DNA from: Amycolatopsis lexingtonensis
Lineage (GTDB): Bacteria > Actinomycetota > Actinomycetes > Mycobacteriales > Pseudonocardiaceae
Length of the DNA: 64,000 nucleotides
Reading direction: 5' to 3'
NCBI RefSeq assembly: GCF_014873755.1
Contig: NZ_JADBEG010000001.1
Span: 7,042,501-7,106,500 of the forward strand
Shown here: positions 16,002 through 24,087 of the stretch, piece by piece
Layout: each line of letters begins with the position of its first letter
How positions within the stretch are numbered: position 1 is the first letter of the stretch
The notes under the pieces: generated by a model
Told to the model about the DNA's origin: nothing
The model's input: the letters and a program-made list of their open reading frames with translations, nothing else
The model's database searches: none
Made by a program: the position numbers and the translations under genes

Positions 16002-16657
16002 TCCGCACGCTCATCGTCGACGACGACTTCCGGGTCGCCGGCGTGCACGCCGGGTTCGTCGAGGAGGTCGACGGGTTCGCGGTGGTCGGCACCGCGCACA
16101 CCGCCGCCGAGGCGCGCGCCCGCGTCCGCGAGCTGTCGCCGGACCTGGTCCTGCTCGACGTCTACCTGCCCGACGAGTCCGGCCTCGCCGTGCTCCCGGA
16201 GCTGCAGACCGACACGATCGTGCTGTCCGCGGCGACCGACAGCGCGTCGGTGGCCGCGGCGATCCGGGCCGGCGCGCTGAACTACCTGATCAAGCCGTTC
16301 ACCACCCGCCAGCTCGCGGAGCGGCTGACGTCGTACGCGCGCTTCCGCGGCCTGCTCGCCGAGGACCGGGCCTTCGCGCAGGACGACGTCGACCGCGCGT
16401 ACCGGGTGCTGCACGACCAGGACCGGACGTCCGCGCCGAAGGGCCAGTCGACGGCGACGTCCCGCCTGGTTTCCGAGCAGCTGCGGCGCGCGGGCCGTCC
16501 GCTGTCCGCGGCCGAAGTCGCCGGCGAGCTGGGCATGGCGCGAGCGACGGCGCAGCGGTACCTGACCGCGCTGGCGGAGTCGGGGACGGTCCAGATGCGG
16601 CTGCGCTACGGCGCCACCGGGCGCCCCGAGCACGAATACCGCTGGAGCGGCGCCTGA
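15998..16657 (+). CDS. CitB/DcuR-family response regulator
   Basis: 219 residues. The receiver domain (about 1-120) has acidic pocket Asp8-Asp10, phosphoacceptor Asp54 (LLDVYLP) and the conserved Lys in NYLIKPF. A linker and a C-terminal helix-turn-helix (about 160-215, LSAAEVAGELGMARATAQRY) follow. It is the partner of the overlapping kinase. The likely target is the divergent importer operon. Confidence 0.93.
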   Translation: MIRTLIVDDDFRVAGVHAGFVEEVDGFAVVGTAHTAAEARARVRELSPDLVLLDVYLPDESGLAVLPELQTDTIVLSAATDSASVAAAIRAGALNYLIKPFTTRQLAERLTSYARFRGLLAEDRAFAQDDVDRAYRVLHDQDRTSAPKGQSTATSRLVSEQLRRAGRPLSAAEVAGELGMARATAQRYLTALAESGTVQMRLRYGATGRPEHEYRWSGA

Positions 16658-16658
16658 G

Positions 16659-17276
16659 TCAGCGCCCGCCCGTCTGACCGCCGTAGTGCTTCACCATGCT
16701 TTCGGCGACGTCGACCCAGGCCTGGACCGGGTTCGTGGTCGACGTCGGCGTGGTGGACGACGGCAGGTCGACCCGCGCCTCGTCCTCGGTCGAGGGCTTC
16801 TTGGGCTGCGGTTTCGCCTGGGCCTGGACCTGCCTCGGCGCGGGCTTCGCGGGCACCGGCACGAACACCGTCTTCGGCGGCGGCGCGACCACTGGCACCT
16901 GCGGGGCGGGCGGCTGGGGCGCGGGGGCCGCCGCGACCGCCGGGCGCGAATCGACCTGGGCCACCTCGTCGGCGGCCGGCGAGAACAGCCCGCCGGTGAA
17001 CAGCCCGCCGCCCAGCCAGCCGGCCGCGACGAGCAGCACCGCGGCGCCGCTGCCCAGCCACGTGCGGGCGCGGCGCCGGATCACCACGGACTTCGGCCGC
17101 AGGTCCTGGTCGCACACCGGCGGCCGGGTGAAGATCGGCTCGCTCGCTTCGACGTCGTCGTCGGTGCGGCGGCGCCGGGGCAGGCTCGCCGCCAGGATGC
17201 CGGTGCGATCCAGCAGTTCGACCGCGGTGCGGTCGCTGGACGGACGGGTCGCACTGCGCGGTGCGGTGCGAAGCAT
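16659..17276 (-). CDS. Hypothetical single-pass membrane protein with proline-rich exterior
   Basis: 205 residues from the ATG at 17276, chosen because CCGGAGGT lies just upstream; another ATG at 17315 lacks a site. A basic cytoplasmic segment (about 1-75) precedes one membrane helix (about 77-98, SGAAVLLVAAGWLGGGLF). The rest is a Pro/Ala/Lys-rich, probably disordered exterior of about 100 residues. I recognise no family. It ends beside the convergent response regulator and has a strong palindrome in its promoter (17325-17346). Confidence 0.7.
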   Translation of the reverse strand: MLRTAPRSATRPSSDRTAVELLDRTGILAASLPRRRRTDDDVEASEPIFTRPPVCDQDLRPKSVVIRRRARTWLGSGAAVLLVAAGWLGGGLFTGGLFSPAADEVAQVDSRPAVAAAPAPQPPAPQVPVVAPPPKTVFVPVPAKPAPRQVQAQAKPQPKKPSTEDEARVDLPSSTTPTSTTNPVQAWVDVAESMVKHYGGQTGGR

Positions 17277-17324
17277 CGGGACCTCCGGTGCGGGGGGCTC
17301 GCGGACCCCACGCATTCTGGACCA

Positions 17325-17346
17325 TTTCTGACGATGCTGTCAGAAA
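17325..17346. promoter_or_regulatory. Perfect palindromic operator candidate
   Basis: TTTCTGAC and GTCAGAAA are perfect 8-base arms separated by 6 bases, about 50 bases upstream of the start at 17276. It is AT-richer than its surroundings. The symmetry and position suit a dimeric repressor; the regulator is unknown. Confidence 0.5.
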
Positions 17347-17367
17347 CGCAACCCCAATGAGTGAAGG

Positions 17368-18186
17368 TCAGCTCTCCATCTGCTTGAGCCCGAGCCGGGC
17401 CAAGACCGCCAGCGGGCGCTGGTAGGCCGAGCCGAGGACACGCGGGATGGCGTCGATGACGTAGGCGTCCGGCCCGATCAGGATCCGCGCGGACTTCCGT
17501 TCCACCCCACGCAGGATCGTCTCCGCCGCCTTCTCCGGCGTGGTGTGCGCGATCCGCTCGAAGCCCCGCGCGGCCTTCTCCTGGTCGCCGGCGTCGCTGC
17601 GCGCGTTGCGCACGATGTTGGTCTTGATCCCGCCGGGGTGCACGCAGCTCACCGCGACCGGGTGCCGCGCGATCAGCATTTCTTCGCGCAGCGCCTCGGT
17701 GAATCCGCGGACGGCGAACTTCGCCGCGTTGTACGCGCTCTGCGTCGGCACGCCGACGAACCCGAACACGCTGGAAATGTTGACGACGTGCCCTTCGCCG
17801 GAAGCGATCAGGTGCGGCAGGAACGCCTTCGTGCCGTTCACGACGCCGCCGAGGTTGACGCCCATGAGCCAGTCGTAGTCCTCGAAGGACATTTCCTCGA
17901 CGGTCGCGCCGAGCGCCACGCCCGCGTTGTTCACGATGACGTTCGCGCCACCGAAGTCGCTGACGACCTCCTCGGCGTGGGCGAGCACGGCGGCCCGGTC
18001 GGCGACGTCGAGGGTGTACGCGCGGGCGTTGTCGCCGGCCAGCTTCGCCGTCTCCGCCGCGTTGTCGGCGTTGACATCGGAAAGGGCGACGCGCGCACCC
18101 CGCCGGGAGAACTCCAGCGCCAGCGCGCGGCCGATCCCCGAGCCCGCCCCGGTGATCACCACGACCTTGTCCCCGAACCGCTTCAT
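17368..18186 (-). CDS. Short-chain dehydrogenase/reductase
   Basis: 272 residues. Cofactor motif TGAGSGIG (about 12-19), NNAGV (about 86-90), active Ser in ISSVFGF and YNAAK catalytic Tyr/Lys. It is a classical SDR with an extended C-terminus, of the kind common in actinomycete lipid or xenobiotic oxidation. The substrate cannot be inferred. The start follows a GGAGGGA site. A palindromic ACTCGTGAGT in the promoter suggests control by a TetR-like regulator. Confidence 0.9.
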   Translation of the reverse strand: MKRFGDKVVVITGAGSGIGRALALEFSRRGARVALSDVNADNAAETAKLAGDNARAYTLDVADRAAVLAHAEEVVSDFGGANVIVNNAGVALGATVEEMSFEDYDWLMGVNLGGVVNGTKAFLPHLIASGEGHVVNISSVFGFVGVPTQSAYNAAKFAVRGFTEALREEMLIARHPVAVSCVHPGGIKTNIVRNARSDAGDQEKAARGFERIAHTTPEKAAETILRGVERKSARILIGPDAYVIDAIPRVLGSAYQRPLAVLARLGLKQMES

Positions 18187-18204
18187 GGTCCCTCCCTGGG
18201 TGTT

Positions 18205-18214
18205 ACTCGTGAGT
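18205..18214. promoter_or_regulatory. Small palindrome in the SDR / serine protease divergent promoter
   Basis: ACTCGTGAGT, within TTACTCGTGAGTTAC, lies 19-28 bases upstream of the SDR start. The spacing and sequence resemble half-sites of TetR-type regulators that control lipid genes in actinobacteria. Confidence 0.35.
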
Positions 18215-18319
18215 TACGGATACTAGCGGCTGTGAGCTTCCTGTGGGTGCGCTGATTGTGTCGGTGCGACGCCTTATGGTGATCTGGTCGGAGCGCCGGG
18301 ACGAACGGACGAGGAGGCG

Positions 18320-19117
18320 ATGCGCGTGCGGCGGACGGCCGTCCTGCTCAGCGTGGCCGCGATCCTGCTGCTCGGCGCGGCCTTCGTGATCTTCGTGGAC
18401 CACCAGCCGCGGTCCGCGGACGCCACGACGTCCGCCACCGTCGAGGCCGCGCCCGCGTCGACGCCCGACCTGCCCGCGGTGTCGAGCCCCGCGGTCGGCG
18501 CGCTGTTCGTCGAGGGCATGCACTACTGCACGGCCAGCGTCGTGCACAGCGACCAGGGCGACGTGCTGCTGACCGCGGCCCACTGCATCCACGACGGCGA
18601 GGGCGGCGGCTACCTCACCGGCGTCACCTTCGCGCCCGCCTACCACGACGGCGTCGCGCCGTTCGGCTTCTGGACGGTGTCCGACGAGCTTGTCGCGCCC
18701 GGCTGGAGCACGTCGTCGGACCCGGACCTCGACGTCGGCTTCGCGACCGCGCACCAGGCGGGCACGACGAAGACCCTGGAAAGCCTGGTCGGCGCGAACA
18801 CCCTCGCCACCGGCACCGGGTTCGAGCAGACCATCACGCTCACCGGCTACCCGGACGACTCCGAGGTGCCCGCGGTCTGCCAGAACACGACCAGCCAGCA
18901 GGACACCTACCAGCTGAAAGTGGACTGCAGCGGCTTCCCGACCGGCACCAGCGGCGGCCCGTGGGTCACCGGCCAGGACCCGAAGACCCGGCTCGGCACG
19001 GTCATCGGCGTCATCGGCGGCTACGAGTTCGGCGGCGACGACCCGGACACGTCGTACTCGAGCTACTTCGACACGGACGTCCAGGCCCTCTACCGGCAGA
19101 CGACCGCCCGGGCATGA
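18320..19117 (+). CDS. Trypsin-like S1 serine protease, membrane-anchored or secreted
   Basis: 265 residues. A basic N-terminus and one hydrophobic segment (about 6-26) act as signal or anchor. The catalytic residues are His in LTAAHC, Asp in PDLDVGFA and Ser in TGTSGGPW. The short glutamyl-endopeptidase-like trypsin fold is typical of actinomycete exported proteases. The ATG follows GAGGAGGCG. It ends 7 bases before the S4 protein gene, so the two may be co-transcribed though functionally unrelated. Confidence 0.9.
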   Translation: MRVRRTAVLLSVAAILLLGAAFVIFVDHQPRSADATTSATVEAAPASTPDLPAVSSPAVGALFVEGMHYCTASVVHSDQGDVLLTAAHCIHDGEGGGYLTGVTFAPAYHDGVAPFGFWTVSDELVAPGWSTSSDPDLDVGFATAHQAGTTKTLESLVGANTLATGTGFEQTITLTGYPDDSEVPAVCQNTTSQQDTYQLKVDCSGFPTGTSGGPWVTGQDPKTRLGTVIGVIGGYEFGGDDPDTSYSSYFDTDVQALYRQTTARA

Positions 19118-19124
19118 TGCGGGT

Positions 19125-19349
19125 ATGAGCGATCCCGTCGACGTACCCATCACCGGAGAGCCGATCCGGCTCGGCCAGTTCCTCAAGCTGGCCGGCCTCG
19201 CCGAGGACGGTTCCCACGCCAAGGACCTGATCGACGCGGAGGAGGTCACCGTCAACGGCGAGGTGGAGACCCGCCGCGGCCGCCAGCTGACCGACGGCGA
19301 CGTCGTGGCCGTGGGCCCCGACCGCGGCAAGGTCATCCTGGTGCACTAG
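19125..19349 (+). CDS. S4-domain RNA-binding protein (YaaA/YbcJ-like)
   Basis: 74 residues forming a single S4 domain: RLGQFLKLAGLAEDGSHAKD, then EEVTVNGEVETRRGRQLTDG. Stand-alone S4 proteins of this size are thought to bind structured RNA such as rRNA; a precise role is not known. It overlaps the convergent Ldh-type gene by four bases. Confidence 0.88.
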   Translation: MSDPVDVPITGEPIRLGQFLKLAGLAEDGSHAKDLIDAEEVTVNGEVETRRGRQLTDGDVVAVGPDRGKVILVH

Positions 19350-20281
19350 CCGACGCTGGTCAGCGGCGGCAGGCCGAGCGAAGCGGCGAGGGTGTCCAGC
19401 TCCCGGCGCACGGGACCGGCCAGCGGGACGCCGAGCGCGCGGCACTGCTCCAGGTGCTGGGCCTCGCGCCAGCCCGGGTAGCGGATCGGCGCGCCGCCCT
19501 CCCAGCCGAGCATGCTGCCGAACAACGCGCTCGCGGCGCGGTAGAAGCCGTCCGCGCTGCGCAACGTCGTCGGCGCGATGGCCAGCACCAGCACGCCGGT
19601 GTCGTGCTCGTGGTCGGCCACGCCGGAGAGCACCCCGGCGAGCACCTCGACCAGCAGCGTCAGCCCGGCGGCTTCGGAACCCGGCTCGTCCATGTCGAAG
19701 ACGAACTCGGGGTACGCGCCGCCGGGCGCGGCCATGCCGAGCGGGTTCATCGGCCGCCCCGGTTCGCCGCCGGCGGCGAGCACCAGGCCGATCATCGCGT
19801 GCGGCAGCGCCCGCGCGGCGTGGTGCCCGGCCCGGCCGAACGGCCCGATCCCGCGCAGCGAAACCAGCCCGACGCCGAACCTCCCGGCCCGGGTGACCGC
19901 GCGGTCCATCGCGTCACCGACGGCCCACAGCCCGGACGCGCGGCGGTAGTCGATCAGCGCGGCGGCCCCGCGGTCGGCGATCATCAGCGGCTGGGCGTGG
20001 GGCACGACGTCCCCGGTTTCCAGCAGGGGCAGGTGGACGCGGGTCAGGTCGGCGACGCCGGTGTCCGGCGAGCCGGTCAGGTCGCCGTGGCAGAGCGCCT
20101 CCGCCGCGATGCGCGCACGGGCTTCGGGGAAGCCGTGGGCGGCGAAGACGTGCGCGACGAGGGTGACGAGCTCGTCAGCCCGCACGCGGGGCCAGGCCTG
20201 TTCCGGGATCGGGGTTTCCGGCGGCTCGGCTTCGAGGACCGGGGGTTCGGGGCGGGCGGAGCGGAACGGTCTGAGGGGCAC
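19346..20281 (-). CDS. Malate/L-lactate dehydrogenase-type (Ldh_2) oxidoreductase, divergent
   Basis: 311 residues from the GTG at 20281; a TTG at 20299 is an alternative. It has the non-Rossmann Ldh family pattern: DELVTLVAHVFAAHGFPEAR, CHGDLTGSPDTGVADL replacing the usual SHGV block, and the Gly-rich N-P-L-G-M-A-A-P segment. The usual catalytic histidine region (SHG) reads CHGD, and several spacings are altered, so the catalytic activity is uncertain. Monocistronic. Confidence 0.7.
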   Translation of the reverse strand: MPLRPFRSARPEPPVLEAEPPETPIPEQAWPRVRADELVTLVAHVFAAHGFPEARARIAAEALCHGDLTGSPDTGVADLTRVHLPLLETGDVVPHAQPLMIADRGAAALIDYRRASGLWAVGDAMDRAVTRAGRFGVGLVSLRGIGPFGRAGHHAARALPHAMIGLVLAAGGEPGRPMNPLGMAAPGGAYPEFVFDMDEPGSEAAGLTLLVEVLAGVLSGVADHEHDTGVLVLAIAPTTLRSADGFYRAASALFGSMLGWEGGAPIRYPGWREAQHLEQCRALGVPLAGPVRRELDTLAASLGLPPLTSVG

Positions 20282-20383
20282 TGCTCCGACCTTGCCCAAG
20301 CGGCGGTTCGGGCGTCAACGAGCTGGGGCCGGGCCTACCCGACCGTGTGATCGAGGCGTCCGAAGAGTCGTACCCTGGGCGGC

Positions 20384-20665
20384 ATGTGCCGAAACATCAC
20401 CACCCTCCGGGGGCTCCAGCCGGCCGCGACGGGCGAGGAGATCGAGGCCGCGGCCCGCCAGTACGTCCGCAAGGTGACCGGCGTGCAGTCGCTTTCGGAC
20501 GCCACGCGCGAGCCCTTCGAAGCCGCGGTCGCCGAGATCACCGCGATCACCACGCGGCTGCTGGAGCAGCTGCCCGAACGCCGTCAGCCACCGGCGACCG
20601 TGCCGCCGTTGCGGCGCCCCGAGGTCCAGGCCCGGATCGCGGCGAAAGCCTTGCGCCAGGCCTGA
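20384..20665 (+). CDS. DUF2277 family protein
   Basis: 93 residues beginning MCRNITTLRGLQPAAT, the conserved opening of DUF2277, followed by a helical domain (AARQYVRKVTGVQSLSDATR). The molecular function is not established. It starts 7 bases behind TACCCT (20371-20376), a leaderless arrangement, and is followed after 23 bases by the patatin gene with its own -10 hexamer. Confidence 0.9.
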   Translation: MCRNITTLRGLQPAATGEEIEAAARQYVRKVTGVQSLSDATREPFEAAVAEITAITTRLLEQLPERRQPPATVPPLRRPEVQARIAAKALRQA

Positions 20666-20688
20666 TCCGGCGCCGATAGGGTGTCGGC

Positions 20689-21528
20689 ATGGGCGGACAG
20701 GCGTTGGTGCTGGGCGGCGGCGGGGTCGCCGGGATCGCGTGGACGACGGGGCTGCTGACCGGGCTCGCCGAGCACGGGCAGGACCTCACCGGCGCCGATC
20801 TCATCGTCGGGACGTCGGCGGGGTCGGCGGTCGCCGCGCAGGTGACCAGCGGGCTCCCGCCGGCCGAGCTGTTCGCCCGCCAGGCCGACCCGGCGCTGCA
20901 GGCGCCGGAGATCCCGGCCGACATCGACTTCGAGAAGTTCGCGGCCGACTTCGGCGGCGCGGTCACCGGCACGACGGACCCCGCCGAGATCCGGCGCGCG
21001 GTCGGGCGGCTGGCGCTGGCGGCCGAAACGGTGCCCGAAGCCGACCGGCGCGCGGTGATCGAAGCGCGGCTGCCGGTGCACGAGTGGCCGGCGCAGCGCC
21101 TGGTGATCGTGGCGGTGGACGCGGAAACCGGCGAACCCCGCCGCTTCGACCGCGCGTCCGGCGTGCCCCTGGTCGACGCGGTGGCGGCGAGCTGCGCGGT
21201 CCCGGGCGTCTGGCCGGCGGTGACGATCGACGGCCGCCACTACGTCGACGGCGGCGTCCGGTCCGGCGAGAACGCCGACTACGCGACGGGCTTCACCCGC
21301 GTCACGGTGATTTCGCCGATGGGCCCGGATTCGCCGCTGCCGATGGAGAAACCGCTGCCCGCGGTGCTGGACGAGCTGCGCGCGGCGGGCGCGGAGGTCG
21401 CGCTGATCACGCCGGACGAAGCCTCGGTCGCGGCGATGGGCGAGAACCCCTTGGACCCGTCGACGCGGACGCCGGCCGCCGAAGCGGGCCGTGCGCAGGG
21501 CGCGGCGCTCACGCTGAGCTGGGCTTAG
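20689..21528 (+). CDS. Patatin-like phospholipase/esterase
   Basis: 279 residues. It shows the oxyanion motif GGGGVAGIAW near the N-terminus, nucleophile elbow GTSAGSAVA, and the DGG motif with the catalytic Asp (YVDGGVRSGEN). It is a cytoplasmic Ser/Asp lipid acyl hydrolase of the patatin family. The ATG lies 6 bases behind TAGGGT (20677-20682). The 3' end overlaps the convergent membrane protein gene by 20 bases. Confidence 0.92.
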   Translation: MGGQALVLGGGGVAGIAWTTGLLTGLAEHGQDLTGADLIVGTSAGSAVAAQVTSGLPPAELFARQADPALQAPEIPADIDFEKFAADFGGAVTGTTDPAEIRRAVGRLALAAETVPEADRRAVIEARLPVHEWPAQRLVIVAVDAETGEPRRFDRASGVPLVDAVAASCAVPGVWPAVTIDGRHYVDGGVRSGENADYATGFTRVTVISPMGPDSPLPMEKPLPAVLDELRAAGAEVALITPDEASVAAMGENPLDPSTRTPAAEAGRAQGAALTLSWA

Positions 21529-21916
21529 CCCGCCGGATCGCCAGCCGCAGCCCGACGTTGCCGGCCAGGAACCCCGCCGCGCAGACCCCGAAGATCCACG
21601 GGCCGGGGATGCGCAGCTCGCCCGTGGTCTCGGCCGCGGGCTCCTCGTCGTGGGGCCGGTAGCGGACCTCGATGCGCGCGCCGTGCGGGTAGGCCCGGCT
21701 GATCTGCACGTCCCGGTACCGGGGACCGCCCGGTTCGTCGACGCGCGCGACCGCCGTGGTCCGGTCGACGACCCGCTCCACGGTCGCGGTGGCCACCAGC
21801 GAGCCGGACCGGTCCTTGAGCGTGCCGCCGATGATCATGGCCGCGAGCAGGGAGCCCAGCATGACCGCCAGCGAGGCTGCCGCGACCGCGCCCCGGAGCA
21901 CGCCCGGTGTTGTCAT
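21509..21916 (-). CDS. Small membrane protein, DUF3592-like
   Basis: 135 residues: a membrane helix near the N-terminus (about 10-32), an extracytoplasmic beta-rich middle (ATATVERVVDRTTAVARVDE, YPHGARIEVRYRPHD) and a second helix (about 105-128). This two-helix layout with a small exterior domain resembles DUF3592 proteins of unknown function. Confidence 0.7.
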   Translation of the reverse strand: MTTPGVLRGAVAAASLAVMLGSLLAAMIIGGTLKDRSGSLVATATVERVVDRTTAVARVDEPGGPRYRDVQISRAYPHGARIEVRYRPHDEEPAAETTGELRIPGPWIFGVCAAGFLAGNVGLRLAIRRAKPSSA

Positions 21917-21993
21917 GCGATGAGCACGCCGGCGCGGCCGCCGCGGTTGCCCTGACGAGGCGGCGGACTCCGTCGGCTACCCTCGTGGGCAGG

Positions 21994-22080
21994 GGTAGCG
22001 TGTCCGAGCGGCCGAAGGAACATGTCTTGAAAACATGCGAGGGGGCAACCTCTCCGTGGGTTCGAATCCCACCGCTACCG
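21994..22080 (+). tRNA. tRNA-Ser (anticodon UGA)
   Basis: Acceptor arms GGTAGCG (21994-22000) and CGCTACC (22073-22079) pair fully, with discriminator G at 22080. The anticodon stem is CATGT/ACATG around the loop CTTGAAA, giving anticodon TGA. There is a long variable arm (GAGGGGGCAACCTCTC), as expected for type II serine tRNA, and a T-arm GTGGG-TTCGAAT-CCCAC. The 3' CCA is not encoded. TACCCT upstream (21978) is a likely -10 element. Confidence 0.97.
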
Positions 22081-22086
22081 CACTGA

Positions 22087-22115
22087 GAGCCCGGGCGCCG
22101 GCCGCGCCCGGGCTC
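22087..22115. terminator. Terminator hairpin after tRNA-Ser
   Basis: Arms 22087-22098 and 22104-22115 form a perfect 12-bp GC stem with a 5-base loop, followed by a short T-containing run. It starts 6 bases after the tRNA and overlaps the last codons of the convergent MarR gene. Confidence 0.75.
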
Positions 22116-22587
22116 AGCTTTCGGTTTCCTTCAGGTGGTCCAGCACGCGCTCGAACGACGCCGCGAACGTGGCCTGCTCGTGCGGGCTCAGCAGGTCGAT
22201 CAGGTGCTCGCGGACGCCTTCCACGTGGGTCGGCGCGGCCGTCTTCAGCAGGGCCATGCCGTCTTCGGTCAGCTCCGTGATGACGCCGCGCTTGTCCTCC
22301 GGGTCGCGTGCCCGCCGGACCAGGCCGGTCTCCTCGAGGCGACCGATCTGGTGGGACAGCCGGCTCTTCGTCGACCCCAGCTCCGACGCCAGTTCCGACA
22401 TGCGCATCCGGTGCTCGGGCTGCACTTCGAGGCAGACGAGCACCTCGTAGTCGGTCAGCGACACCTCGTGCCGGTCGGTCAGTTCGCGGTGCAGCCGCTG
22501 CCGCAGCCGCAGCGTCGCGACGATGTAGGAGCGCCACGCCGCCATCTCGGCCTCGTCCAACCACCGCACAGGTCGCTCCTCGGTCAT
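22114..22587 (-). CDS. MarR family transcriptional regulator
   Basis: 157 residues from the ATG at 22587. Winged helix-turn-helix features are MRMSELASELGSTKSRLSHQ as recognition region and the wing RARDPEDKRGVITELTEDG, which carries the typical D-x-R-G motif. Dimerising helices lie at both ends. MarR proteins respond to phenolic or lipophilic ligands. A 5+5 palindrome (22593-22605) overlaps the likely -10 region, suggesting autoregulation. No obvious partner gene is beside it. Confidence 0.92.
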   Translation of the reverse strand: MTEERPVRWLDEAEMAAWRSYIVATLRLRQRLHRELTDRHEVSLTDYEVLVCLEVQPEHRMRMSELASELGSTKSRLSHQIGRLEETGLVRRARDPEDKRGVITELTEDGMALLKTAAPTHVEGVREHLIDLLSPHEQATFAASFERVLDHLKETES

Positions 22588-22592
22588 AAGGC

Positions 22593-22605
22593 AGCGTAGA
22601 ACGCT
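22593..22605. promoter_or_regulatory. Palindrome over the MarR promoter
   Basis: AGCGT-AGA-ACGCT, 5-base arms with 3-base centre, begins 6 bases upstream of the MarR start and overlaps the TACGCT -10-like hexamer on the minus strand. This is a plausible site for self-repression. Confidence 0.4.
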
Positions 22606-23043
22606 GATCAAGGATCCGCGCCCGCCGAGTCCGATCCGTCCGCCGGTGAATACGCCACCGCAACATCGCCCGAAGGTGGGGTTACGAAAAGGTTGAGACT
22701 CGGCCCGAAAAGGCGCATTCTGCTTGTCGGCGGACGGTTGACCAGGTATGCGGCGCGACGACGGCGACGTGCCGGCCCGGGGCCCCGCCAGGAGAGGTCA
22801 GGTGGTTGCGTGACGGGTGATCCTCGCGGTTGACCGCTTGCTGCGTCCCCGCGATCGGAACGGACTTCTGCCGGGTCGGTCGCGATTGCGGAGCAGCACG
22901 AGCGCGGGCTTCTACGGTGCGTTCACGCATTCGGCGTCGATCGGGCCTGTTTCCGGTCACGGCCTCGGAAGTCGTGACGGCAGCGCCTGAACGCCGGCCC
23001 CGGATGCGGCCAACCGCCCGACGAAACAGAACCTCGGTACAAC

Positions 23044-23082
23044 GCCTGGGTGCGGCCGTCAGCGCGACGGCCGCACCCAGGC
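23044..23082. terminator. Strong hairpin just upstream of the zinc peptidase gene
   Basis: Arms 23044-23060 and 23066-23082 form a perfect 17-bp stem with a 5-base loop, followed by TCGTTAATAT. It ends 16 bases before the GTG at 23099. It could terminate a short upstream transcript or be a structured leader of the peptidase mRNA. Confidence 0.55.
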
Positions 23083-23098
23083 TCGTTAATATCTGCGG

Positions 23099-24037
23099 GT
23101 GAGGTTCGACGACGACGCCGGCCTGGACGCTTCCGAAGTCCAGGACCTGCGCGGTAGCGGCGGTGGTGGCGGCGGAGGGATCGGCGGCCGCGTGGCACTG
23201 GGCGGTGGCGGGCTCGGCGTGGTGGGCCTGATCATCTACTTCGTGCTCTCCCAGCTCGGCGGGGTCAGCCTCGGCGGCGGCAGTGGGAGCGGCTTGAGCG
23301 GCGGGCTCGGTAGCGTCGGGTCCGGCCAGCAGGTCGACAACACGAAGCTGGCGAGCGAGTGCAAGACCGGCGCCGACGCCAACAAGAACCACGACTGCGC
23401 CATCGTGGCGATCGTGAACTCCGTCCAGGACTACTGGACCCAGCAGTTCGCGCGGTCGGGCTCGACGTACCAGAAGGCGCCGACCAAGTTCTTCAACGGC
23501 GGCGTGCGCACCGGCTGCGGCAGCGCCACCTCCGACACCGGGCCGTTCTACTGCCCGGCGGACTCCGACGTCTACATCGACCTCTCGTTCTTCGACGAGC
23601 TGAAGACGCGCTTCGGCGCGCAGGGCGGCCTGTTCACCGAGGCGTACGTGCTGGCCCACGAGTACGGCCACCACGTGCAGAACCTGCTCGGGACGTCGAA
23701 GAAGGGCACCGGCACCGGCCCGACGTCCGGTTCGGTGCGGCTCGAACTGCAGGCCGACTGCTACGCCGGCGTCTGGGCCAACCACGCCTCGACGACGCCG
23801 ACCGAGAGCGGCAAGCCGCTGATCACCGACGTCACCCAGGACGACATCGCCTCGGCGCTGGACACCGCGTCCCGCATCGGCGACGACTACATCCAGGAGA
23901 AGCTCGGCGGCGGCCAGGTCGACCGCTCGAAGTTCACCCACGGCACGTCCGCGCAGCGCAAGAAGTGGTTCTCCACCGGCTTCCAGACCGGCGAACCCGC
24001 CCGCTGCGACACCTTCGGGACGAACAACCTGGGCTAA
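23099..24037 (+). CDS. Neutral zinc metallopeptidase (YpfJ family)
   Basis: 312 residues: an N-terminal cytoplasmic piece rich in Gly, one membrane helix (about 34-58), a Gly/Ser linker, and a catalytic domain whose LAHEYGHHVQNLLG carries the HExxH zinc site. Further family blocks are CNPADSDVYIDLSFF-like (here CPADSDVYIDLSFFDEL) and RLELQADCYAGVW with the third ligand Glu. It probably faces outward. Physiological substrates of this family are unknown. It ends at a bidirectional terminator. Confidence 0.93.
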   Translation: MRFDDDAGLDASEVQDLRGSGGGGGGGIGGRVALGGGGLGVVGLIIYFVLSQLGGVSLGGGSGSGLSGGLGSVGSGQQVDNTKLASECKTGADANKNHDCAIVAIVNSVQDYWTQQFARSGSTYQKAPTKFFNGGVRTGCGSATSDTGPFYCPADSDVYIDLSFFDELKTRFGAQGGLFTEAYVLAHEYGHHVQNLLGTSKKGTGTGPTSGSVRLELQADCYAGVWANHASTTPTESGKPLITDVTQDDIASALDTASRIGDDYIQEKLGGGQVDRSKFTHGTSAQRKKWFSTGFQTGEPARCDTFGTNNLG

Positions 24038-24047
24038 GGACACGAAG

Positions 24048-24079
24048 AAGGGGCCGTCCCAGCGCTGGGACGGCCCCTT
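24048..24079. terminator. Bidirectional terminator between convergent peptidase genes
   Basis: Arms 24048-24061 and 24066-24079 form a perfect 14-bp stem with a 4-base GCGC loop, followed by TTT on the plus strand and by T residues on the minus strand. Confidence 0.88.
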
Positions 24080-24087
24080 TTTCGTCG

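Larger units (their letters stand above)
22588..23098. other. 511-base intergenic region without a supported protein gene
   Basis: It lies between the MarR start and the zinc peptidase start. Frames here lack actinobacterial codon bias. It contains the MarR promoter palindrome at one end and a long perfect hairpin at the other (23044-23082). A small RNA ending at that hairpin is conceivable but I recognise no known RNA family. Confidence 0.5.

Noticed and set aside
22588..23098. 4.5S/SRP RNA or other known RNA near tRNA-Ser
   Set aside because: The conserved SRP core (GGAAGGAAGCAGC type) is absent and no other known RNA consensus was recognised.
22830..23102. 90-codon plus-strand frame upstream of the zinc peptidase
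   Set aside because: Low-complexity Arg/Ala/Cys composition, poor codon bias, and it runs through the hairpin at 23044-23082.
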